Shown piece by piece: positions 34,351 to 43,683 of a DNA stretch of 62,160 nt. Under the pieces are notes generated by a model. The model saw nothing but the letters and a program-made list of their open reading frames with translations. It was not told the DNA's origin and did no database searches. Positions within the stretch are counted from its first letter, which is position 1. The number at the start of each line of letters is the position of its first letter. Source of the DNA: Bacillus chungangensis (GTDB taxonomy: Bacteria > Bacillota > Bacilli > Bacillales > Bacillaceae_C); NCBI RefSeq assembly GCF_030812995.1, contig NZ_JAUSTT010000027.1, forward strand, positions 1-62,160. The letters are read 5' to 3'. Position numbers and translations under genes: made by a program.

Positions 34351-35009
34351 GATTTCATCCTTTCATTATCACTGCTGCACGGAAAGAAGTACATTTCTAA
34401 CAATTTACATAATAAATGATAAATAGGCAAATGCAGCTCTTGAACTGCAGGAGTAGATTCAGCAGGAACTTTTATTGCTGCATCACTATAATGACACATT
34501 TCCCCACCTGCTTCACCTGTTAACGCGATTGTTCTTATGCCAAGCAATTGTGCAGTTTGTAACGCATAAACAACGTTGCGAGAATTTCCAGAAGTACTAA
34601 TGCCTAATACAACATCCTGTTCGTTTCCGTAGCCATATACTTGCTGAGCAAATATTAAATCAGCAGCTACATCATTAGAAAATGCTGTATTTAGTGCCTG
34701 CTGATTAGCAAGGGAAATTGCTGGCAATGCACCTTGCAGATGTTGAGCCAAATATTGACCGCTTGCTCCAAAGCGATTTTCCCATGCTTCTTGCTGTTTT
34801 TCCGCAAGCGGTCTTGTATGCATAAATCCTTTCATTAATTCTCCAACGATATGATCGCTATCAGAAGCACTGCCGCCGTTTCCACAAATGAGCAGCTTTC
34901 CTTTTTGCTGATAAGAGTTCTTTAATAGCTCAAATGCTTGTATGATTGAAGTTTCACAAGACTTTAAACACTCATATTTTTGAAAAAAGCGAGTAAGAAG
35001 CGATTCCAT
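34347..35009 (-). CDS. SIS domain phosphosugar isomerase/binding protein
   Basis: 220 residues of the GmhA/DiaA-like SIS class. Phosphate-binding motifs are LLICGNGGSASDSDHIVGEL and VLGISTSGNSRNVV, with EUHLP-like ending ALTGEAGGEM and QELHLPIYHLLC. Most similar in type to phosphoheptose isomerases, but placed in a PTS operon, where it may isomerise the imported sugar phosphate. It lies 93 bases after the EIIC gene. Confidence 0.82.
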   Translation of the reverse strand: MESLLTRFFQKYECLKSCETSIIQAFELLKNSYQQKGKLLICGNGGSASDSDHIVGELMKGFMHTRPLAEKQQEAWENRFGASGQYLAQHLQGALPAISLANQQALNTAFSNDVAADLIFAQQVYGYGNEQDVVLGISTSGNSRNVVYALQTAQLLGIRTIALTGEAGGEMCHYSDAAIKVPAESTPAVQELHLPIYHLLCKLLEMYFFPCSSDNERMKS

Positions 35010-35102
35010 TTTGTCTTCAACTCCCTTTAAGTTTATCTAAAGTTGACATGTTGAATCATCTCATATTGTTCATTATTTCCATTCCTAGTCTTCATCACAA
35101 GT

Positions 35103-36365
35103 CTAATGGAATAAGCTAATTAATTTTCCTAACAAAATACCTACAACACCAAAGTCTGCATCACCGAATGTCGACTCTTGAAATCCTAGATCACCTAAGA
35201 CCGGCAATAATAATGCAGGTAAAAATGAAATGAGCAGCCCATTGATAAATGCACCTAATATAGCTCCCCTTCTTCCCCCGGTGGCATTACCATAAACACC
35301 TGAAGCAGCACCGGTAAAGAAATGATTTACAACCCCTGGTACAATCACTTTTAATCCGAATATCGGCAGTAAAAACATCGATATTAGCCCTGCAATAAAG
35401 CTAGATAAAAACCCAATTACAACTGCATTTGGAGCAAAAGGAAAGACGGTTGGACAATCTAGCGCTGGTTTTGCATCAGGAACCAATTTGTCTGCAATCC
35501 CTTTAAAAGCAGGAACAATTTCTGCAATCAGCATCCGCACACCTGCTAACACAACGTATACACCAGCAGCGAATGTAATCGCCTGCAATAATGAGAAAAC
35601 AAACATATTTTGTCCGCCGCTTAATGTCGTTTCTACATATTCTTTTCCAGCAATCGGAGCAACAATTAGAAACAATAACACCATTGTTAAAGAAATCGAT
35701 ACAGATGTATCACGAAGAAAGCCAAGTGATTTCGGTACAGGAATTGTTTCAGTAGATTTAGATTTGTCACCAAGTTTTGCACCTATAAAACCAGAAGTTA
35801 AATAGCCTAGTGAACCAAAATGCCCCATTGCAAAATCATCTGAATTTGTTACTTTTCGCGTAAACGGCTGTGTCATAGCAGGAGAAAATACCATGAGCGC
35901 ACCTAATAAAATGGAACCGATAATGACTAAAGGAACGCCAGTAATCCCTCCAGTTGAAAGAACAGCCGCTAACATACATGCCATAAATAAAATGTGATGG
36001 CCAGTTAGAAAAATATATTTAAAACGTGTATAACGAGCAATAAGAATATTCACAATCATACCGAAAAACATAATAAGGGCTGTTTCTTTCCCAAAGACAT
36101 CTTGCGCAATCGCAACAATGGCCTCATTATTCGGAATAACTCCTTCAATATGAAAAGCTTCTGTAAACATTTTTCCAAACACATCTAAAGAGCCAATTAA
36201 TATCATTGCTCCACCATTTAAAATTAAAAAACCCATCGTTGTCTTTAAGGTACCTGATACAACATCTGCAACATTCTTCTTTTGTAGCAATAAACCTAAC
36301 AGTGCAAACAATCCGACTAAAATAGCTGGTGTAGCAAGAATATCGTTCATGATAAAATCAAGCAT
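35103..36365 (-). CDS. PTS EIIC, ascorbate (UlaA/SgaT) type
   Basis: 420 residues from the ATG at 36365 (AGAGGG site), preferred over 36404. About 11-12 hydrophobic segments with the UlaA-type start (DILATPAILVGLFALLGLLLQ) and conserved central loops (TGHHILFMACMLAAVL). It forms the membrane channel that phosphorylates its substrate during uptake. Ascorbate-type EIICs also carry other sugars or polyols, and the SIS and HAD partners here differ from the classical ula genes, so the substrate is left open. Confidence 0.85.
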   Translation of the reverse strand: MLDFIMNDILATPAILVGLFALLGLLLQKKNVADVVSGTLKTTMGFLILNGGAMILIGSLDVFGKMFTEAFHIEGVIPNNEAIVAIAQDVFGKETALIMFFGMIVNILIARYTRFKYIFLTGHHILFMACMLAAVLSTGGITGVPLVIIGSILLGALMVFSPAMTQPFTRKVTNSDDFAMGHFGSLGYLTSGFIGAKLGDKSKSTETIPVPKSLGFLRDTSVSISLTMVLLFLIVAPIAGKEYVETTLSGGQNMFVFSLLQAITFAAGVYVVLAGVRMLIAEIVPAFKGIADKLVPDAKPALDCPTVFPFAPNAVVIGFLSSFIAGLISMFLLPIFGLKVIVPGVVNHFFTGAASGVYGNATGGRRGAILGAFINGLLISFLPALLLPVLGDLGFQESTFGDADFGVVGILLGKLISLFH

Positions 36366-36505
36366 GCTGATCCCTCTTTTCATTTTAATAGTAAAAATCA
36401 TCATGTTTTGTAATAGAGAGCATGTTTGGTAGCTACTGAATAATTATGAGATAAGATTAAGAAGGAAAGAAGGGAGACAGTGCCAATGCCGCCCAACTAT
36501 CTTCC

Positions 36506-36772
36506 TTAAAATACTTTTTGTAAAGCTTCTTTAATCTCATCTAAATCTAAAATGTTTTTCAATCCGATTACTTGGCGCTCCCCATCTTCTAGAAGCGATA
36601 CAATATCTTTAGAGCCTAAATAAATATCTGCTGTTTCTGTTTTGCTCGAAGCTAAATCAGTGTGGCTCACTTCAGCTTCTACGCCTAATTCATTTAAGAT
36701 TTTTTTCACATTCATCTCCACAACAAAACTGCTTCCAAGTCCATTTCCACACACAACCAATATTTTTTTCAT
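36506..36772 (-). CDS. PTS EIIB, ascorbate/galactitol type
   Basis: 88 residues with the phosphocysteine loop ILVVCGNGLGSSFVVEM (Cys8). It accepts phosphate from EIIA and passes it to the sugar in the EIIC channel. It starts 1 base after the regulator's stop, using a GGAGG that overlaps the regulator end, and is 140 bases upstream of EIIC. No separate EIIA gene is in the operon. Confidence 0.88.
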   Translation of the reverse strand: MKKILVVCGNGLGSSFVVEMNVKKILNELGVEAEVSHTDLASSKTETADIYLGSKDIVSLLEDGERQVIGLKNILDLDEIKEALQKVF

Positions 36773-36773
36773 G

Positions 36774-38861
36774 TTAATCCTCCTCGATAGAATATTGTTT
36801 TACAAGAGCTAGTACATCATTTGTATCATTGGTTTCAATTAATCTATTAATATTGCTTTTATTAGTAAGAAGTGTCGTTAATTGAGCTAAGGCCTTTAAA
36901 TGTGTTTCATTATCGATTGCCGCTAGAACAATCATTAACTGTACTTGATGTTCAGGCTGATCGGTAAATGAAACAGGCTCCTTTATACGCAAGAAGCTCA
37001 TCCCTAGTTTTTTCACTCCATATTCGGGGCGAGCGTGAGGAATCGCAATTCCAGGAGCAATCACGATATAAGGGCCTAACTCTTTGACATTCTGAATCAT
37101 TGCTTCTTCATATGCTTCTGTAATGTACTGTTTTTCTACAAGTGGTTGGGCTGCGCATCTAATTGCTTCTTCCCATGAATCTAAACGTTCAATGAATTGA
37201 ATATAATCTTTCGTTAATAAATCCGATAACAAAGGCTTCCCCTCCTCTACAAGACTATGTGGTTCATAAAAATATTGACGCAAATCTCTAATGAGTGCTT
37301 TTTTGTTTTTAATAACAGCATGTTTGCTAATTAATTGAAGCAATGATTGCACTGAATTATTTGTCGCATTGCCTCCTAAAACCATGTGTACATTTTTAAG
37401 CAGCAATGTTTTTTGTTCGTCCGTTAAAATAGGCTGCACCATGATAACAGGGACTTTTGCGGAAGGAAGTGATACAGTTGAGAAAATAAGATCAACGTTA
37501 GGCATCGTCTGTTCAAATTCTCGTTTCGATAAGGTAGATTGGATATCGATAAATGTAAACAAATGCTTTAATTGATTTTGTAAAATTCGCGACGTTCCTA
37601 CTCCATTTGCACATACGATAATTGCTTTCTTGCGAGTGATCGGAATAAGTCCTTCCTTTTTTAGCCATCCGCCAAAATGCATCGCGACAAAAGCGATTTC
37701 ATCATTTGTCATTTGCTGTTTCGTTAAAGCTTCAAAATGTTGAATAACTGTTTTTGTCAGATGAAAGACTTCTGGATAGCATTTGATGATCGTATGGGTG
37801 ATTGCATTTTCCATCTGGATATTATACTTCAAGCGAAAATAAGCTGGTTTCAAATGGAGCAATAAATCATTTTTTAAATCATCAACATCCGAAAAGAAAA
37901 CACATGCATTTTTTTGAAAATCTTCGACCATTTTATCGATTACTTGCTGAATTAGTGTAATGTGGTTTTGCATATTTTCAAAACGTTCCACACTTTGGAC
38001 TTTGGCTCCTAATAAATGTGTCGCAATATAACATATTTCGTCTTCTGGCATAACGACATCATAAATGGATTCTATTCCCTCTGCTATATATTGAGCCGCT
38101 TGGTAGTGCTTTGTCGTTTTCAGCACTTGTTTCTCATCAAGATCAATAGAAATAGCATTGCCGTTAACAAAACGCTTACAAAATAAAAACAAATAAACGC
38201 TTAATTTTTCCAGCACCTCATCTGTAAACGACAAGTGAAGCATTTGTTCACTTGAAACAAGCCTTTGTTGAATTTGTTCTATTGTCTTAACCGAAAAAAA
38301 TAATCCAGCCGCTGCTTTTATGCCATCTAGCAGACTGCCTTGGTCCGGTATCAACCATGTAACATATGAAATGAGCGCCCTTCTCTTATGGAATTCATCT
38401 CCTTGTATCACATAGCCGAGCTTATGATTGAACTCAAGCCTCAAATAAAAGCGCTTCAAATCACGATTAAGACATTTTAAATCAGTCAGTGTTGTGTTGC
38501 GGCTAACCCGATTGCGGGTCATAAAATCTTCTAGTAAAAACCGATGGCCGTCTGTTAATAATAGTAGAATAATTCTGGCCTTGCGCTCTTTAGGGGAATA
38601 CTCATACTGCCAATGGTTTAATTTTTTTACATTTTGTCTTGCTATTTCTTTCGTTTTCTCATCTAAGCTGTATCCTAATGATTTCACATATACGATACGG
38701 TGCAACCCTTGCTGTTGAAGCCAGTAGTTAATTTTTTCAATGTCATAATATAATGTACGGGTCGAAATTTGAAACTTATTTGTTAACGTTTTTAAAGAAA
38801 GATGGGTTTTTTCTTCAATTAAACAATTTAGTATTTGCACAGAACGATAATCCATTGACAT
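36774..38861 (-). CDS. PRD-containing PTS-controlled transcriptional activator with EIIB and EIIA domains
   Basis: 695 residues of the MtlR/LicR/ManR type. Two N-terminal helix-turn-helix domains (about 1-170; first TLTNKFQISTRTLYYDIEKIN) are followed by PRD1 and PRD2 (about 180-400, with conserved His in CYIATHLLGAKVQ and AFVAMHFGGW), then an EIIB-like domain (AIIVCANGVGTSRILQNQL, about 410-500), then a C-terminal EIIA domain (about 545-690) with the phosphorylated His in APGIAIPHARPEYG. It activates the PTS operon when phosphorylated by HPr and not by the EII partners. Confidence 0.9.
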   Translation of the reverse strand: MSMDYRSVQILNCLIEEKTHLSLKTLTNKFQISTRTLYYDIEKINYWLQQQGLHRIVYVKSLGYSLDEKTKEIARQNVKKLNHWQYEYSPKERKARIILLLLTDGHRFLLEDFMTRNRVSRNTTLTDLKCLNRDLKRFYLRLEFNHKLGYVIQGDEFHKRRALISYVTWLIPDQGSLLDGIKAAAGLFFSVKTIEQIQQRLVSSEQMLHLSFTDEVLEKLSVYLFLFCKRFVNGNAISIDLDEKQVLKTTKHYQAAQYIAEGIESIYDVVMPEDEICYIATHLLGAKVQSVERFENMQNHITLIQQVIDKMVEDFQKNACVFFSDVDDLKNDLLLHLKPAYFRLKYNIQMENAITHTIIKCYPEVFHLTKTVIQHFEALTKQQMTNDEIAFVAMHFGGWLKKEGLIPITRKKAIIVCANGVGTSRILQNQLKHLFTFIDIQSTLSKREFEQTMPNVDLIFSTVSLPSAKVPVIMVQPILTDEQKTLLLKNVHMVLGGNATNNSVQSLLQLISKHAVIKNKKALIRDLRQYFYEPHSLVEEGKPLLSDLLTKDYIQFIERLDSWEEAIRCAAQPLVEKQYITEAYEEAMIQNVKELGPYIVIAPGIAIPHARPEYGVKKLGMSFLRIKEPVSFTDQPEHQVQLMIVLAAIDNETHLKALAQLTTLLTNKSNINRLIETNDTNDVLALVKQYSIEED

Positions 38862-38965
38862 GTTGATTCACCCTTGTGTATACTTTTTTGCAATATACAA
38901 TTCGAAACGGACTGTTTCTATGAAAACGCAACATTGACTAACCTAACTTTAGTATAGGTGCTTTG

Positions 38966-39310
38966 TTAGGAGATGATAAGTCCAATTGATGTAGATAGCG
39001 TCTGCAATAATTGGACTCCCTTTGATGTAAAAAATATGCACGCTATTCCGATTGTTTGGTTTTCGTTTTCTGCTCCCCGTCCGTTCGATTTGTACAAATA
39101 AAAGAACCCATTTAAACTTTTTAAAATGAGCTCCTTCCAAAATTGCTTGAATGCTTTATTTGCTACTAATTTCTGTTTATCAGCAATACCTTCCAGTAGA
39201 ACAGGCTTAACATACTGCAGCCATTTAAATAAAACGCCACTGCTAAGGCCTTTGAAGTGTATATAGTTAGGAAAACAGCCTTTAGTAAAAGGTAGAAAAG
39301 GTATGGACAA
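38966..39310 (-). CDS. Unrecognised ORF after murG, possibly a gene remnant
   Basis: About 114 residues from a TTG with no clear ribosome-binding site. The same frame stays open back to the murG stop (39370) without an ATG. The first 70 residues are well organised (PFTKGCFPNYIHFKGLSSGV, LLEGIADKQKLVANKAFKQF), whereas the end looks random. It may be a truncated or frame-damaged gene once co-transcribed with murG. No family recognised. Confidence 0.35.
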   Translation of the reverse strand: MSIPFLPFTKGCFPNYIHFKGLSSGVLFKWLQYVKPVLLEGIADKQKLVANKAFKQFWKELILKSLNGFFYLYKSNGRGAENENQTIGIACIFFTSKGVQLLQTLSTSIGLIIS

Positions 39311-39369
39311 AAAGAACTCGAAAAGACGATCGGCATATTCCGGGTCGTCTACTCGGTTCTGAAACTTTT

Positions 39370-40443
39370 TTAGTGATCGATTTCATTGATTGCGGCTGCC
39401 AATAGTGCGACGGCATCTTTCTTATCATACTCACCCATTTTTTGTTTCATGTCGTTCGCTTCCCGCTGGAGCTTGCGCAAGTGTGCTAAAAGGCTTGACG
39501 TAACTAAATTTTTCTCCTCGAGAAATAGACAAAATCCATTCTTGGCAAAGGATTTAGCATTTAGAATTTGATCGCCCCTACTTTGGTTTTCAGGCAAAGG
39601 AATGATCAACATTGGTTTATGCAAAGACAAAAACTCAAATATAGCGTTGGACCCGCCTCTAGTAATCACATAATCTGTGGCAGCTAGAATATCAGGAAGT
39701 TCATCATGAAGATATTCTACTTGCTTGTAGCCAGATACGATCTCCAGCTTGCGCTCGATATTTCCTTTCCCACATAGATGCATGACCTGAAATTCTTTCA
39801 ATAATTCCGGCAGCACCTCTCTCACAGCTTCATTGATCCTTTTAGAACCAAGACTTCCTCCCATAATCGTAAGAATAGGACGATCGTCATAAAAACCCAT
39901 CAACGCTTTACCTTTTTCTGTATCTCCTAAAAATAAATCCTCCCGAATCGGTGATCCCACTACATACGTTTTCTTTTTTGGAAAATAGGCTGCTGTCTCT
40001 TCAAAAGAAGTAAAAATCTTTGCGGCAAACCACTTCGCTATTCTATTAGCCAAACCGGGGGTAATGTCACTTTCGTGTAAAAACACAGGAATGCCTAACG
40101 TTTTAGCGGCTATGACAACTGGTACGGATACAAACCCCCCTTTTGAAAAAACAACTTGAGGTTTTAAAGATTGAAGGATTTTTCTTGCTTCCCATATTCC
40201 TTTTAAAACACGAAATGGGTCTTTTATATTCTCTAAGTCTATATATCTCCTAAGCTTCCCACTGGAAATTCCATGATATGGAACTCCGTTATTCGTTATT
40301 AACTCTTTTTCAATACCTTGATGAGATCCGATATAATGAAACGTCCACCGTTCTTGATCAAGAGCGTTCATGATCGCGATATTAGGGGTAACATGACCTG
40401 CAGTTCCACCCCCGGTAAAGACGATGACTTTTTTCTTATCCAT
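39370..40443 (-). CDS. murG: MurG-type UDP-GlcNAc glycosyltransferase (stand-alone)
   Basis: 357 residues from the ATG at 40443 (AAAGGAG site). GT28 family: the GGGTAGHVTPNIA loop, VVFSKGGFVSVPVVIAAK, ITRGGSNAIFEFLSLHKPMLIIPLPENQSRGDQ (UDP-binding) and GSLGSKRINE. MurG adds GlcNAc to lipid I at the inner membrane face. No dcw or mur genes surround it, so it is probably an additional paralogue in a genome that also has the dcw copy. A novel lipid-linked acceptor cannot be excluded. Confidence 0.85.
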   Translation of the reverse strand: MDKKKVIVFTGGGTAGHVTPNIAIMNALDQERWTFHYIGSHQGIEKELITNNGVPYHGISSGKLRRYIDLENIKDPFRVLKGIWEARKILQSLKPQVVFSKGGFVSVPVVIAAKTLGIPVFLHESDITPGLANRIAKWFAAKIFTSFEETAAYFPKKKTYVVGSPIREDLFLGDTEKGKALMGFYDDRPILTIMGGSLGSKRINEAVREVLPELLKEFQVMHLCGKGNIERKLEIVSGYKQVEYLHDELPDILAATDYVITRGGSNAIFEFLSLHKPMLIIPLPENQSRGDQILNAKSFAKNGFCLFLEEKNLVTSSLLAHLRKLQREANDMKQKMGEYDKKDAVALLAAAINEIDH

Positions 40444-40724
40444 TTTCTCTTTCTCCTTTAGTTGCATGTACGATAGCTCAAATTAGCTAACAGTTGTCTC
40501 ATGGATCAATAAGAATCTTCCAATCAAGTGAAGCCTATCCTCACCTGTTTGCCGGATAGTTCAAATATTTGATCGTTTCCTTTTATACTAGCCTACTAAT
40601 CATCTCACTTCAAAAAACAAAAATTTCATAACCTATTAAATTCATTTTGAAAATAAGTACCATAATATGTAGGTGGTGCATCAGGAAATTTTTATGGAAT
40701 TCTATAAGCGGGATTATTTTATCA

Positions 40725-40880
40725 TCTCACGTTAAAAACACGGATGTTCTTATTGCTTCGGGAGCTTTCCCTATCCCATAGACACCCGGATCAATTGGAT
40801 ATTTGACTTTCCGGTTATTCCTGTATGGACTTCTACGATTCCTTTAATTTGAGGTGAGGTCTTGTCTAATGTGGAAATTT
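40725..40880 (-). repeat. Dispersed hairpin repeat, strongly degenerate copy
   Basis: Recognisable blocks in order: GGATCAATTGGATATTTGAC, GGTTATTCCTGTATGGACTT, TACGATTCCTTTAATTTGAG, GTGAGGTCTTG, TAATGTGG. The hairpins are mostly ruined. The rest of the 770-base interval 40444-41214 shows no gene; a weak hairpin with a T-run at about 41090-41125 may end the upstream or downstream gene. Confidence 0.55.
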
Positions 40881-41214
40881 CATAAGACTTTTTAAAAACA
40901 AATTCTTATAAAAAATGAATGAACATTCTATTTCAGTATACTCCTCATGGACAATTTATGAAACACCCGTCTGTACAGGAACGGCGATTTGTCACTTGGT
41001 CAAAGTCTTTTTGAACAACAAATTTAACTTATTGATGCTCCTCGAAAAATAAAATAACACTTTAAGAAGCAAATCTCAAAAAAACACTCCTTCATGTTAA
41101 AAATGCATGAACAGTATTTTTTTGTTTGCTTTATAAAGTGTACTTCCTTTTAGCAGTATTTTCTTATCCATGTAAAACGATGAAACACCCGCTAGTTGTC
41201 GTTAATCGAAATCG

Positions 41215-41994
41215 TTATCTTATTTTCTTGCAGACATAAACCATCTCATCGCTATCGTTTGAAATAGGAGTTTGATTCCAATCCTTATATATATGTTCAA
41301 TTTCAAATCCATTATGAGACAATAAGCGTTCCATCTCTTTTGGAAAGACATATCGCAAGCTTATATTCGTACTTTTCTCTTTTACAACAAAACCTTGTTC
41401 ACTTTTATATTTCCTATTTGTTTGATAATGCTGAATTTGGTTCAGTGAATCATAATTGCTAATCGTATAAACATCGACTAACAAACCACTTTCTTTATCC
41501 TTATATGTTCTCCAATATTCCTCGCTATTTGGCTGGAGTAATTCTTCTTTGCTAGGAAATCTTGTATTAAAGATAAAGATTCCGTTATTTTCTAAATGTT
41601 GATTGACCGATGTTAAAAGCCGGTCTTGAGCATCATTTGTTAGAAAGTGCTGAAACGAATTTCCAACCATATAGATGAAATGACTCTTTACATTGAGAGC
41701 GAGTTTTGTGCAATCTTGTTGTATCCATTGAATTTGTATATTTTCTTTATTTGACTTCTTTTTTGCTTGTTCTAACATCCCTTTATGCAAATCAACGCCA
41801 ATCATTTTGAATCCTTTACACGCCAAGGGAATAGTCACTCTTCCTGTCCCACAAGCTAAATCAATGATGATTCCGTTTGATTTCTCAACCAAATTTAATA
41901 GAAAGGAAATCTCAGCTATCATGTCATTTTCGTTATCATATAAAACAGGATCATCATATTCTTCCAAATTATATAATACTGCTTTTTTATCCAT
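41215..41994 (-). CDS. Class I SAM-dependent methyltransferase
   Basis: 259 residues. SAM-binding motif I is GIIIDLACGTGRVTIPLAC, followed by acidic loop MIGVDLHKGML and motif IV-like WIQQDCTKLAL. The C-terminal region reads SNTIS and QTNRKYKSEQGFVV. No target can be inferred; this subclass (Methyltransf_11/25) includes many small-molecule methylases. AGGGGAG precedes the ATG. Monocistronic. Confidence 0.85.
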   Translation of the reverse strand: MDKKAVLYNLEEYDDPVLYDNENDMIAEISFLLNLVEKSNGIIIDLACGTGRVTIPLACKGFKMIGVDLHKGMLEQAKKKSNKENIQIQWIQQDCTKLALNVKSHFIYMVGNSFQHFLTNDAQDRLLTSVNQHLENNGIFIFNTRFPSKEELLQPNSEEYWRTYKDKESGLLVDVYTISNYDSLNQIQHYQTNRKYKSEQGFVVKEKSTNISLRYVFPKEMERLLSHNGFEIEHIYKDWNQTPISNDSDEMVYVCKKIR

Positions 41995-42145
41995 GGAAAT
42001 CTCCCCTATGAATTCATTTTCTTAAAGGCTAACATAACTATTAATATTTGGAATCTATACCATTTGCTAATATGAGATAGCAACTGCTTTATTTACTGTC
42101 TCTCTTAAAAGTTTAATCGCTTTATTAGACTTCAACAAGCATCTT

Positions 42146-43366
42146 TTACACATCTTTATCATCTCTGTTCGGTACGGGTAAATAAGTTGGGACGGAAACT
42201 TCATTGATAAAAAGAATCGCATCGTAGGCCTGTTGCGGTGACATTCTTTTTGGGTATTTTCCCATCTCAAGTAATTCCCATTTTCGTTGATACCACATAC
42301 GCTTGCTAGACTCTCTTGCACCTGTTAAATCTAGAAATAAATACCCTGAATACAACTTGTAAAACAATGACTCAAGATAACGCTTCTTTAAATCTGCTAC
42401 TCCCAGATTCACACGCAAATAACTTGCCATTTCTCCGCTTCCAGCATAGAGTCCAATACAATACACTTCATCATGATACTTTTCTGTAAGTGCTTCTCCA
42501 ACGGGCTTCATCTTTATCAGCCAATTAGCAATGGTCCTAGACTTTGTTATATGGTAATTATGAGCCCAGATTATCATCTTTTCGTCTTTATAATAATCTT
42601 CGATGAGCCATTCTAGATTTTTAAACATAAAGGCGCTTCTTAATGCCCCAGATGAAAAATACCCTTTCATACATACTTGCAGCCACTCAATTCGATTGAG
42701 AATGCCGCGCCGTATGGCCTTGAGCATTCGCGGATGATGATCCTGATGGGCATTTATGTATTCATCAAAAAGTGCTAAGAAACGTTCGTAGCGATGCATA
42801 GTGTCCTCAACTTGCGGCTTTTGCCTCTTTTTTACTTTCAAGCGAATTTGTTCGTCTAAATCAAAAAAGCGTTTATCCAGTTCCTTGTATTCTTCGCTTA
42901 TAGTCAAATCAACATTTTTCTGCAGCCACATTTGTACATGTCTGGAGACATTAGGATAAGTAGGTTGCACATCCATTCCGGTTAGGTGAAGCCTTTTTCC
43001 CCACTCAACATCAAAAAGAGGCAGCATTTCTTCCGTATGGTAAATATCTAAACATGCAGTTTGAACCTTTTTTTCTAGCGAATATTCAGATAATAAATCA
43101 TGACATAATGTTGTTTCCATGAATCCGTTCTCTAAAACGACGACATGAAAACCATGGTTATCATGAAGATAGCGAATGAGCTCTATTTTTGCCGTTTGAT
43201 AATCACCTACACCATGACTGCTTTCGCCTAACATGACAATTCGTTTTCCTTTCACATATGAATCGATAAACGAAAACGATGCTTCTTTTCCTGGCGTTGC
43301 CTCGTGAGCGGATTCACTTATTTGCTTTTTCCATTTTTTTCGAACTCTATTGCATAAATAAAACAT
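42146..43366 (-). CDS. Erythromycin esterase family protein
   Basis: 406 residues from the ATG at 43366, with a GAGAGGAGG site; the upstream ATG at 43444 lacks one. Family signatures: RIVMLGESSHGVGDYQTAK near the start (His/Glu active centre), VLENGFMETTL, and KMIIWAHNYHITK in the middle. True erythromycin esterases hydrolyse the macrolactone, but many bacilli carry such proteins as uncharacterised hydrolases and no resistance context is present here. Monocistronic. Confidence 0.82.
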   Translation of the reverse strand: MFYLCNRVRKKWKKQISESAHEATPGKEASFSFIDSYVKGKRIVMLGESSHGVGDYQTAKIELIRYLHDNHGFHVVVLENGFMETTLCHDLLSEYSLEKKVQTACLDIYHTEEMLPLFDVEWGKRLHLTGMDVQPTYPNVSRHVQMWLQKNVDLTISEEYKELDKRFFDLDEQIRLKVKKRQKPQVEDTMHRYERFLALFDEYINAHQDHHPRMLKAIRRGILNRIEWLQVCMKGYFSSGALRSAFMFKNLEWLIEDYYKDEKMIIWAHNYHITKSRTIANWLIKMKPVGEALTEKYHDEVYCIGLYAGSGEMASYLRVNLGVADLKKRYLESLFYKLYSGYLFLDLTGARESSKRMWYQRKWELLEMGKYPKRMSPQQAYDAILFINEVSVPTYLPVPNRDDKDV

Positions 43367-43683
43367 CCGTAGCCTCCTCTCTGATATATCCCTTCTATCA
43401 TTAGAATTCACTACGTTTACTATACCAAAATAAAGCGTGCTCATAATGGATTATTTTTAGAAAATAGTGTATGTAAGTATTCATTCTATAAAAGTCTGTT
43501 AATAGGGTTAATTCTAGGCAACTAATTCATATTTACACAGGAATTTGCTAAGATGTTTTTAGTCGGGCTGTTTTTATGAAAAACAACTTGTTTAATTGGC
43601 GCTAAACATTAAATAGTCAGAAATATTAGACCGATACAAATAATGAATCCATTAAAACTGTGGATGAAAGGGGAAAACAAATC
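43367..43683. other. Divergent intergenic region
   Basis: Lies between the minus-strand esterase-like gene and the plus-strand amidase. No gene or strong palindrome seen. AAAGGGG at 43667-43673 is the ribosome-binding site of the amidase. Confidence 0.4.

Noticed and set aside
42146-43366. Macrolide resistance gene
   Set aside because: The protein belongs to the erythromycin esterase family, but there is no resistance-gene or mobile-element context and such homologues are common in bacilli without known resistance.
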